Shown piece after piece: positions 34,700-43,318 of a stretch of DNA of 64,000 nt (position 1 is its first letter; the number at the start of each line of letters is the position of its first letter). The stretch is taken from NCBI GenBank assembly GCA_963855995.1, contig OY979717.1, positions 5,129,428 through 5,193,427 of the forward strand. The letters are read 5' to 3'. Under the pieces are notes generated by a model. It was not told the origin of the DNA and did no database searches. It worked only from the letters and a program-made list of their open reading frames with translations. Origin of the DNA: Muricea muricata (lineage: Eukaryota; Cnidaria; Anthozoa; Malacalcyonacea; Plexauridae). The position numbers and the translations under genes were made by a program.

Positions 34700-34714
34700 A
34701 TGCACTCCCACACT

Positions 34715-35002
34715 ATGGTTGGCCATTTGTTTCAAAATGGGTTCGTGATATATGGGCTCTAATCCAATTTATTATTTTTCACTAAACACTTTAAACGCAT
34801 ATATATGTGCTTTTAGATGCGTGTATATGCATACAAAACACTCATATATATGCGTGTTTTGTACGCATATATATGCGTGTTTTGCACGCATATACACGCG
34901 TCTAAAAGACACATATATATGCGTTTAAAGTGTTTGGTGAAAAATATTCATTGGATTAGAGCCCATATATCACGAACCCATTTTTAAACAAATGGCCAAC
35001 CA
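34715..35002. repeat. 288 bp palindrome inside the transposon remnant
   Basis: The left arm from atggttggccatttgttt is mirrored by the right arm ending aaatggccaaccat; the centre (about 34800-34920) is a run of gcatatatatgcg-like words. It overlaps the 3' end of the SWIM/YqaJ-type frame, whose last codons (WLAICLKMGS) are palindrome sequence. Confidence 0.88.
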
Positions 35003-35284
35003 TATCACACTGGGTAATGGCTTTGTTAATAGAGATTCAACATATCCCTCTTCAAAAATACGATAGTCATCAAATGCTTTGCATGCGGCAAGCCCTTGTT
35101 TATCATGTTCTGTGGAACTGTATATGAGATGGTTAAAAATATCGAAAAGACCGAATGGCGGCGATGCGTTAAAATCATTTACATATTCGTGCGCTGAAGA
35201 TAGCGGATCTTCTATTTCAACACCATGAATAATCAACTTGTTCTCCTCTTTTGATTTTGCATTGTCTAAGACAGGTATCAACAT
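34970..35284 (-). pseudogene. SWIM/YqaJ-type transposon protein, N-terminal fragment
   Basis: A 104-codon frame with FNASPPFGLFDIFNHLIYSS and FDDYRIFEEGYVESLLTK. I recognise this as the N-terminal signature of cnidarian proteins that continue with a SWIM zinc finger and a YqaJ (lambda exonuclease-like) nuclease, the partner gene of THAP transposases in ISL2EU elements. Both later domains are missing; truncation occurs where the palindrome starts. Recognition is from memory of the family, not from a search. Confidence 0.5.
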
Positions 35285-35399
35285 TTTTTCGACGGATTTC
35301 GCTATCTCAACTAAGATACCCCGTTACTGAAACGCCTTGCGCTTTTAAATATTGTTTCAAGTCAGAAGCGACATTTTCTCAAAATGATTGCGCTTCAAA

Positions 35400-36286
35400 G
35401 TACACCATTTGCCCCTCATTAAGCTAAAAAAGAATGTCATTAAGATCATTTACAGCTTCACGTGCACAAATCGGAATTTCAATAACAAATTGTGTGCAAG
35501 TCAATAAGCGTGAAGGGATATTCAATAGCAACAATTGACGCAAGTATGCATAAAAACTGAAAGCCATTAATCAAAGATGGAAATTCAATAAGAATACAAA
35601 GAACATTCAAAAACACAAAAGAAGTTCTTGTTTGAATACAAGAAACGCTCAACTACATAAAAATGTATGTTCAATGAAGTTGTCATGTGAACACCAACAT
35701 GCTCAAAGACAAGAAAATGGGCTATTTGAAAAATATTCTTTATTCCGGCAAAGATTTGGCTTTGCTGAATTGTTTTAAAAGTTTTTGAATAACGTGAAAT
35801 GTTACAAAGGTGTCTAAACGAAATGAAATATTGTACAGTGTACCACTGCAGAAAGCAAGCAAGGCTCCAGACAGGATGGGTGGCAAGCACAGCAGAGTTA
35901 TAGCAACGCCACATACAAACTTAGACTGATAAAACTTGATAATGGACGTTGCATTTTTTTGTTTTTGGGGTTAATATGATTGCGTGTCTATAAAGTAAAC
36001 CTAGGTTTTATTGAACACACATTTTTATCTAATTGAGCGTTTCTTGTATTCAAACAAGAACTTCTTTTGTGTTTTTGAATGTTCTTTGTATTCTTATTGA
36101 ATTTCCAGTTTTGATTCATTAATTTCAATTTTTATGCATACTTGAGTCAATTGTTGCTATTGAATATCCCTTCACGCTTATTGACTTGCACACAATGTGT
36201 CATTGAAATTCCGATTTGTACTCGTGAAGCTGCAAAATGATCTTAATGACATTCTTTTTTCGCTTAATGAGGGGCAAATGGTGTAC
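35400..36286. mobile_element. foldback element, 254 bp arms
   Basis: Arms 35400-35653 and 36032-36286 are inverted copies (gtacaccatttgcccctcat against its complement at the right end) around a 378 bp spacer. The spacer has a minus-strand open frame of no recognised family. Nested in the ISL2EU-like remnant. Confidence 0.85.
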
Positions 36287-36484
36287 TATCCATGCTTTGA
36301 TAGAATTTTTCCCTTTTTTACTTTGCCTTTCTTTGTCTTTAAAAAGTAAATTTCGCTAAAATTATCGATAATCAATAGTTCCTCGTATACAAAAGTATTA
36401 ACGCGACGCTTGTTGTTTGTCCGACTGTTTCGAATCACTGCACGTGTTACCCCCCGTCAGTCAACCTCGAAAAGGGTGGATTGG

Positions 36485-37061
36485 TTAAACCCAAATAACA
36501 CATCACAATTTACGTAGGATGCATATAGTTAAATACAAATCCCGTTCAATTTTGACAATGCATATACTTTCTAGTACACAATATTGATAATCTCAGCAAC
36601 TGGGACGAGAATATCCGAAAATGAAGCTGGTGCAAAACTGAAGCTAAAGATTGCGGGGATTGAAGGAGCTAGAAGATGGTAATCTTAAGTTATACTCCGC
36701 GAACAGGGCTAGCACTAGAAGAATTTCCCCTGCTTTTATGTCATGATGTTTTTGAGTATTTAAGTTGCAATTGACTTGTATCTTTATCGATCCTTATTTG
36801 TCCTTCAATATTTCAGAACCAAGTTATGCTATGAAAAATTCTACAACGGATGTTACAAATAAGGTTCTTAAGCTTAAAATACTATATATGGTGCTTTATT
36901 CTATAATTCAAAAGAGAAGATCTTCTCCCACTTGTGCAGGTTCCTGTTGTCAGCGGACACAGAACACAAAATATTTAGCCCTATGAAACGCACTGTATTA
37001 GCAGACAAATAAGCGAGACCACAAGTATACACTTCATACCAATACAAAGCATAGTACTCAC
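36485..37061. other. intron sequence of gene A, nothing recognised
   Basis: AT-rich sequence between the transposon remnant and exon 37062-37285. No element or gene seen. Confidence 0.45.
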
Positions 37062-37285
37062 CTTCAAAATCCCTTAATTTCTTTGCGACCATTGAGGTAG
37101 ATCCATAAATCTGCGAGGCGTCAATGAATGCTGTATTAACGTTAATTTGTTGTCGTGTTACTATCTCACCATTCTGTATTTGACATTCAGTCGCCGATCT
37201 TGAAAAGTGGGTGCATTTAAATCCAGGCTTCAGACCGAGAATTGTATAGCATGGCACAGAAAAGTCGTCACTTGATCCGCAGCAA
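37062..37285 (-). CDS. animal haem peroxidase gene A, internal exon (calcium loop)
   Basis: Acceptor tttgtttaag before 37285 and donor gaag/gtgagt after 37062. The exon encodes SCCGSSDDFSVPCYTI, then ECQIQNGEIVTRQQINVNTA and FIDASQIYGSTSMVAKKLRD. The TAFIDASQIYGS motif is the calcium-binding loop of the family (Thr, Phe, Asp and Ser ligands). Phases match: the upstream exon ends with ag that completes Ser here, and the last g completes Gly with the terminal exon. The paralogous exon in gene B is 62812-63032. Confidence 0.88.
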
Positions 37286-37516
37286 CTTAAACAAAGTAAA
37301 AAACGTAGTGTAATAATCTAGTTGGTAAGATATTAAGTAACTAAGAAAGCTGAAGTAAACAAGATTATAAAACGGACAGTCAATTCAATATAGGGGAGTT
37401 ACCGTAGCTACTGTAGAGCGTGTATATAGACTGCGAGAGTGCGATAACAGTAATAATAAAACAAAAGTATTTTAATAAAACACAAAACTGTCGATAGTCC
37501 GTAAATTCAACATTTT
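37286..37516. other. intron sequence, nothing recognised before the PLE tail
   Basis: Non-coding; begins with the polypyrimidine-rich acceptor region of the exon. Confidence 0.45.
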
Positions 37517-37560
37517 TATTCTAAACATTTCGACATGTAGTACAAGTCATCTTCATTCTA
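37517..37560 (-). ncRNA. degenerate hammerhead-like PLE tail
   Basis: On the minus strand: tagaatgaagat, a stem gac.tg/ca.gtc with loop, then gaaa and an AATAAAAA run. The order matches the other PLE tails here, but the first core box is decayed (no CTGATGA). Likely a relic of an isolated PLE 3' end. Confidence 0.35.
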
Positions 37561-37732
37561 CTGAAGAACGAGCCGAGTAGAAGACCACCAGATCGAATGA
37601 TATATACAATTTATAATACAGCATTTGTAAATTCTGAACGCTGATTGGCTAAGAGCAGTGTTGATATAACTCTATGTCAACACGGAAAATTTCCCGCCAC
37701 TCTTCTGTTAAAGTTCTTTGTGCTATATTATA

Positions 37733-37894
37733 AAAGAAATATAAAACATTTTTTCCGTATTGATATACAGTTATATCAACACTCGTGAAAATTAGAAAAA
37801 CTCGAAATTGTGCGAAAACACAATTTCTCGTTTTTCCAATTTCCACTCGTGTTGATATAACTGTATATCAACACGGAAAATGTTTTATATTTCT
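37733..37894. repeat. 162 bp hairpin MITE
   Basis: Left arm aagaaatataaaacattttt-like and right arm its complement; the centre is cgaaattgtgcgaaaacacaatttc. Long internal words such as gttgatataactgtatat are mirrored. Lies next to a second hairpin repeat. Confidence 0.8.
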
Positions 37895-37918
37895 TAATTC
37901 TCCAATGGATATATACTT

Positions 37919-38063
37919 ATCAGTTATAGACCCGAAGCGAGGGTGATTCGGCAAAATATTAACCCGAAGTGATGATATTTCCCGAGGGCTTTAGCCCGAG
38001 GGAAATATCATCACTGAGGGTTAATATTTTGCCGAATCACCCAAGCGGAGGGTCTATAAATGA
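37919..38063. repeat. hairpin MITE, family H (copy 1)
   Basis: Ends tatagacccgaagcgagggt and its complement; centre cccgagggctttagcccgaggg. Near-perfect self-complementarity over 145 bp. Related copies at 48471-48598, 49096-49223 and a rearranged one at 52807-52911. Confidence 0.88.
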
Positions 38064-39234
38064 TATATTATACCGAAAATATATAACTGTTCAAGTCCAG
38101 GACAACTTGTCAACATACCTTCGAGAATACGAGATTTCGTTTTTCACTCAAATAAACAATTTTTCCAAAGTTCTTTGCCAAATGGCATCAAGTAAATAGT
38201 GCTGAGTAATTTTGCCGTCTTTTGAACATTCTGTTTTGTAAAATTTCCAGTGAAAACACTTAAAAACATCGTAGAATATCCATACACTCTTGTGTGCTCC
38301 CGCCATTTTTCATTGTTTTAATCGGCGCGTGTAGATCTCGCGGGATGTCGCGTGAGATTCAAAAGTCGAATCTCCCGGGATATTCGGCCGAATCTCCCGG
38401 GAGATTCGGCCGAATACCATGCCTCGGGGAAAAAACCTAGGTCAGAATTTCCTATAGCATGGTATTCGCTGAAAAATACTATGGACACATGCTACTAATA
38501 GAACATTCTGATTGGACGAGCTGAGTAATATTTTAAGAGATATTATGCTTCAAACACGCCAAAAATTATGCTTCTCAAATCATAGTCGGGAGAAGAAGCC
38601 GGGTCGAATTAGCTCTGTAATGTCATAAAAATAATACAAAAATATAATAGTCATGTGTGAAGCAAAAATAGTAAAAAATAATTACGTATGAGAGATATTT
38701 GTTTGTATATGATTCAGGCGACTGAAGACGAATCATTATATCTCGGAATCTGAAGGAAATAGCTCAGGTTTGGAGATTTGAGTCAAATGCAATGTCAGTA
38801 ATAAACCTAAACCTAAAGAGTAAAGGTAAAAAATCTTGAAAAATAAGTGTATTACAGTTGCAAATATATTTAATTAATGCAGCTGCACAATGATGCATGT
38901 GATAGCTACAAGGAAATACAAAGCTCATTTCAACAAGTTAAAATAAAGTATAAAATACATGAACATAGCTAACAATGAAATCCAAAGATGTGCGTGTTCT
39001 TTTGTACTAAAATACATTTTAACATTCATAGAACAGTAAACGTTCTCTAGTTAATTAAAAGTATTTTACTGCTAAAGCCTTCGAATTTAATTTACCGTCG
39101 AAGACTACAAACTGGCAGTCAAAAATTTGTAACAAATAAATATTGTTGAACAGAGAACGTTTACACGATTAGCAGAGGCGTATACTCCAAATACTCGTAG
39201 TCATTAATATAAGCGCAGTCAAAATTATTCAAGA
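38064..39234. other. intron sequence, nothing coding recognised
   Basis: Contains a short array of cgaatctcccggga and ttcggccgaat words at 38365-38415. No gene. Confidence 0.4.
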
Positions 39235-39330
39235 ATTATTCGCCGAAAGCGAGGTGATCATCGGGGAATGTTCACCGAGACGAAGTCAAGGTGAATATTC
39301 CCGAAAATCACCGAGCCTGAGGCGAATAAC
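39235..39330. repeat. hairpin repeat
   Basis: ttattcgccgaaagcgaggt is mirrored by acc.agcctgaggcgaataa, with a central gttcaccgagac/ggtgaat pairing. Different family from the cccgaagcg hairpins though similar in design. Confidence 0.75.
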
Positions 39331-39842
39331 TGTTTTAGTATTTTCTACAGAAGTTATTTTAATTTTGCTTATTTCTTTGTCCGTAGTTTGTACAAAACGG
39401 CGGCTAGTCGCCATTTTGTAAACTTGTTTTTACTGTAAGTTATTTTCAACTGTAGGTGAATATAAAGGAATGTCACGTCATATTGGACTGATCACATCGT
39501 CGGATTTCCTATGTTCACTTGCGTAAAAATGCTAAAATGTATTGTAATACTTGCGCCCTTTAACTTTTCATGGGCCTTTTAGTATTCAGCTAGGAATTTA
39601 ATAACCTTGTTTTACCTGTATTCATGAAGTGCCTGTATGCGAAGTTTAAATGCATGCATATACTACTACCAGTCTATCTTAACCTAAATTATGGATACAG
39701 AAAGCCGCAATAATATTGCTGAGTATTTTATGGTGTTGTTACTAGAAAACATTAAAGAGCATGCATGCACACATATGTTGACCTATTTAAATACTATAAG
39801 TTATAACGTTGAACTACACAACATAGACTTTTGTGTACTCAC
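39331..39842. other. intron sequence, nothing recognised
   Basis: Non-coding up to the exon donor at 39843. Confidence 0.4.
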
Positions 39843-40221
39843 CTTGTGCTCATGCATCTTCCTGAATTTTCAATTTCCGGTGACAAATCAAGATCGTGAT
39901 CCAAAAATTGACCAAACTGCATGAGTGCGTGAGAAAACCTAGTTTCCTTATTGTCCCCTTCAAGCTTGAACTGCTCGCTAATAAAGTCTCGAACTACTTC
40001 AAATGTCGCTGGTATATCTGGGACATTGAATTGACCTGGGAATCCAATGGGATCATTCAGTCCTTCACGATCGAAATATTTTGCAGGCACTAAACGAGTG
40101 AGCACAGTGGGCGCAGCACCAAAGAGAGGATTATCAATGTTATTACATGTGCCGTCAATTGTTCGGTATTTACACATAAAAGTGCATCTTGGCGTTTTAT
40201 GTTTATTGCACTTTGACTTAT
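39843..40221 (-). CDS. animal haem peroxidase gene A, internal exon (distal histidine)
   Basis: Donor acaag/gtgagt after 39843. Encodes CTFMCKYRTIDGTCNNIDNP, RLVPAKYFDREGLNDPIGFP and the catalytic FGQFLDHDLDLSPE with distal His, adjacent calcium ligand and haem-linking Asp. Two acceptors are possible: after ctggcag (exon from 40221), which is in phase with exon 41392-41948, or after ttttcaag (from 40244), which would need another upstream exon. I prefer 40221 on phase. A partial paralogous exon starts at 63857. Confidence 0.85.
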
Positions 40222-40244
40222 CTGCCAGTTTGTTCAAAGCATCA

Positions 40245-40989
40245 CTTGAAAATAATAAATTCAATGACCAGAGATATACCACAGTTTGACCTTAAAATAA
40301 TTAAAAATGCAACTTTTAGCTTCAATTAATATCCTAAAAGTATATTGCACTGCATGATGTGAATTAGTGAAAATAACATGAATTCATCGACTATATATGC
40401 AACCTTTTCGTTTTACAGGTTACGGATCAAGCAATTACAATTGTGCAACCGTCGATGGAACTTTTGGAAATGTTTTCTTGTTCTTATGTATCATAAAACA
40501 TGTCATTTTAGCAAACCGGAAACCATAAAGCTTTTTGTGCATGTGCATGTGTCTTTCCAGTTTCTCAGACATTTTCTGTGCGAAGCACGCAATGCTTTCC
40601 GCAGTTTGTAAATAGTTCATAAATTGTAGAATTTTTTCTTGTTTTGTACAATGTATAAAAGAAAAAAAACTTGATATAAAAATCTGGGGAGCGACCTTCA
40701 TAAGAGACCTTCATAAGAAGATACATGCACGGATTACACATGCAACACGTCACATTATGCTTCATATTATCTGCAATGGTTTCTATGAGGGTTAACCTAA
40801 ACAGAAAGCCTTAGACAAGATTTCTGTTACTTGGATCACGTACTGAAATATGACTAAATGTGACTGAACTTGTCACTAATTTAGTTAATTAAGTGCTGTG
40901 TTTTACACTATTGCACTTAACAAGAAACAATAATGGCAAGACAACACTGTGCCAATGATTACGGAAGCATCATAACGCTCACACATCAT
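40245..40989. other. intron sequence, nothing recognised
   Basis: Non-coding AT-rich sequence between the exon and the LINE scrap. Confidence 0.4.
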
Positions 40990-41300
40990 CAGTGTTCTGC
41001 GACGTTGCCTCCTACCTAGCGACTTGTTGACGGTTTACTTTTCCTTGCTTCCGTCTATCTTAGAATATACTTGTTCTGTTTGGCACACCAAATTACAATT
41101 GTTTTTATCTGATAACATCGAAAAAGTTCAAAAAAGGGCTTTTTGTATGGGGAAAGGGGGGGGGGGGAGAAAACGCTTAGCTAAATCTGATAATCCGCAA
41201 ATCCGAGAATCTACTTAACTATAACTGTGCATAGTATTTACTACAAGAAAATCGTGATGTAAGCAGATCTAAAGTCTTTCTTTGGCTGATCGCTTGGCAT
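40990..41300 (+). pseudogene. non-LTR retrotransposon fragment (RT C-terminal region)
   Basis: A frame at 41024-41218 reads VYFSLLPSILEYTCSVWHTK, then DNIEKVQKRAFC, the conserved C-terminal block of CR1/RTE/Jockey-type reverse transcriptases. A run of twelve G at about 41157 disrupts it. Only this scrap remains, inside the first recognisable intron of gene A, opposite to the gene. Confidence 0.65.
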
Positions 41301-41391
41301 CCAGCTACCCACGTGTACGCTAGCGTACCTATTTTTGGGGTGGTGTCTTCTGATAATGGTACCCCCCCCAAATTTATAAAGTCAACATTAC

Positions 41392-41948
41392 CTCGATATT
41401 TTGGGATGTATGTTTTCAGAATTTTGTTTAATGCCCCTTCTAACGCAGTCTTAACTTTAACAGACGCCATCATTTCTTCATGTGCCTCAGGATTTCTGTC
41501 TTCACTAACCATTCGCATCATTCTGTGCAGTTGAGAGCTTCTTTCTATCGCGTCTGATGTTAATGTGTCTTCTGCCACTACTTCATTTATACTCCTCGAA
41601 CTGTATTTATTCAGAAAACGGTCACCAAATTTAGAAGGAAATACAAATAAATATACACTAACATAAAAATATGTTAACCCCGGTGTACGATCACACAAAC
41701 TTTTGATTTTTATTTTTGTCGGAGAATCAAGTGTACGAATTCCGCTGGGTAGTGGTGGTAACGAACCAAGTTTCTTAAGTAGTTTCAAAGTTCCTTTCTT
41801 GCCATCAACGTGTATGTATCTGCTAGTTTTCCAAGACGACAGGCATATAAAAGTTGTGTGGCAGTTTTCCTCAGGAGGTTCTATTCTTCCAAGTGGGCCA
41901 GGTAACACATCATCTGTCATGAGGAAGACATAGACAGATTTTGTGCCT
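41392..41948 (-). CDS. animal haem peroxidase gene A, upstream exon(s)
   Basis: Acceptor ttcattttag before 41948; donor cgag/gtaatg after 41392. The open frame gives MTDDVLPGPLGRIEPPEENC, IHVDGKKGTLKLLKKLGSLP and, near its end, AIERSSQLHRMMRMVSEDRN and EGALNKILKTYIPKYR. It would be the propeptide-like region before the peroxidase domain. A stretch LTYFYVSVYLFVF at about 41640-41680 looks intronic, so a small intron may split this segment. The first exon with a signal peptide was not found; the gypsy element upstream may lie between. Confidence 0.55.
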
Positions 41949-42287
41949 AAAATGAAGAATAAAATGAGTGAATTTTACAAGCCGTAACAAGTTACGCGTG
42001 CGCATGGAAAATAATTGCTGACATATATTTTATCACACCAATGTTGCCGCAAAGTTCTATAGCTTTATAATGAGCTCTTTTCATGCATATAAGATTTCGG
42101 CATATAACACTTTTTATTAGAAGTATTTTAGGGCCTTTGATCCTCGGTAAATCAAGTGACATTTCACAGTTAGAGTTATTTACCGAGAACGAGGTTTCTT
42201 AGCAATATACAACCCGAGGGGCGTGTCCCGAAGAAAGCATTCCGAGGGATATGAGTTATAGTACGTATTCCATATAAGGTAAGTGAT
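41949..42287. other. non-coding, possibly first intron of gene A
   Basis: Contains accgagaacgaggtttctta-like words resembling hairpin repeats, but no complete palindrome. No gene. Confidence 0.4.
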
Positions 42288-42759
42288 TGCACAATGTGCA
42301 AGAGCATATACACGACGCTGAAGAGCATATACACAACGCTGAAGAGCATATACATAACGCTCGAAAATAAAAACATGGCGCATACAGAGAGAGGATCAGC
42401 CTTACTCGCCCTTCGGGCTCGCGCTTTAGCTAAATTTGGTGAAGTAGATACAGTCCCAGTGAGGGAGAATAACCCTTTTAAAATTGAGAAAAAATATAAG
42501 AATATAAGAAAAAAAAGTATTCGTGTGATAAGAAGAAAAAAAAACATAAAAGAAAAGCACGTAACCGGGCTCGAACCCGAAACAAACAGGGCTTAAGCGC
42601 ACGACCTAGACCACTGAGCTAATGCGGCGAATCGAAAATTTACCGTTAAAAACTAAATTTATACTGCTTATGTAACCTATTATATTTGAAACGTCGTGTA
42701 TATGCTATTCAGCGTCGTGTATATGCTGTTCAGCGTCGTGTATATGCTCTTGCATATTA
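42288..42759. mobile_element. composite element: 21 bp repeat ends, tRNA-like head, shared MITE core
   Basis: The left end has three tandem copies of a 21-mer (agcatatacacgacgctgaag type, 42294-42361); the right end has three inverted copies (cgtcgtgtatatgct type, 42692-42757). Together they act as terminal inverted repeats built from subterminal repeats. Inside are tcgcccttcgggctcgcg to aagtagatacagt (42405-42455), shared with the MITE at 31807-32052, and a tRNA-like unit at 42556-42629. Confidence 0.7.
42556..42629 (-). tRNA. tRNA-like sequence (pseudogene or SINE head)
   Basis: On the minus strand an A-box-like TTAGCTCAGTGGTCTAGG and a B-box GGTTCGAGCCC are spaced as in a tRNA, with a candidate loop cttaagc (anticodon taa). 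The acceptor ends do not pair well (gccgcat against tacgtgc), so a functional tRNA is unlikely. It may supply a pol III promoter to the surrounding element. Confidence 0.55.
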
Positions 42760-43318
42760 AGTATATACTAGTCCATATTGAGCCAGATATCAATACGAAG
42801 GTGGCTGTTTCAAAGTGTCTAGATGAGGGGTTACTTGTGCCAACAAAGAAACACGCAGTATTGACGAAAAGGCGAGAAATATTGATTGCGGGGAGAAAAG
42901 AATTCGAAGTTACATTGCGGAAAATACCCTAAAAGACGATATGTTTGAAGAACTAAATTGATTGTTCTGTTTTATTGTGTGACATAATATAGAAGAAATT
43001 TCAATTGCTTTTCTGTGTATTTTTTATACTATTATCCTTGTAAAACTACATATCTTTTTTGCTAGGTTTTATGTGTATAAAACCCGGTTTCTGATGCGGG
43101 TTTTATCTGTATAAAAACGTAAATAACACTCTTGAATTCTACAAGGCCAAAAGTTTCTTCTCTCCTGAATACAATTGCTGCGATAGAAAATTCCTAGAAA
43201 GATCCTATTCTCTCAGGTAAAACTTCATCCAGGATGCAATGGATGAAATTTTTTGGTGAGGCTGTTCCATACTTCAGCTACAGTTACTCTATATAAACTA
43301 ACGCAAGTATTTACAATA
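42760..43318. other. gypsy 3' region or intron; no gene recognised
   Basis: A small frame ending at 42932 (CLDEGLLVPTKKHAVLTKRR) looks protein-like but is unassigned. A hairpin gtgtataaaaccc.../gggttttat.tgtataaaa is at 43070-43118. The 3' LTR of the adjacent gypsy-type element is expected near here but I could not match an LTR pair. Confidence 0.4.

Larger units (their letters stand above)
34290..36484. mobile_element. ISL2EU-like DNA transposon remnant with two convergent gene fragments
   Basis: Inverted ends of about 72 bp: caatccacccttttcgaggt at 34290 mirrored at 36414-36484. A THAP-domain gene start faces inward from the left end and a SWIM/YqaJ-type protein fragment from the right end, the two-gene plan of ISL2EU elements. 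The middle of both genes is lost, replaced by a palindrome (34715-35002), and a foldback element (35400-36286) sits in the right leader. Superfamily call rests on the gene pair and is moderate. Confidence 0.6.

Noticed and set aside
40980-41015. Hammerhead candidate on the minus strand (cactgatgatg)
   Set aside because: CTGATGA box present, but no GAAA box or pairing stem II follows.
42556-42629. Functional tRNA gene
   Set aside because: A and B boxes are good but the acceptor stem does not pair and the anticodon stem is poor; treated as a tRNA-like relic.
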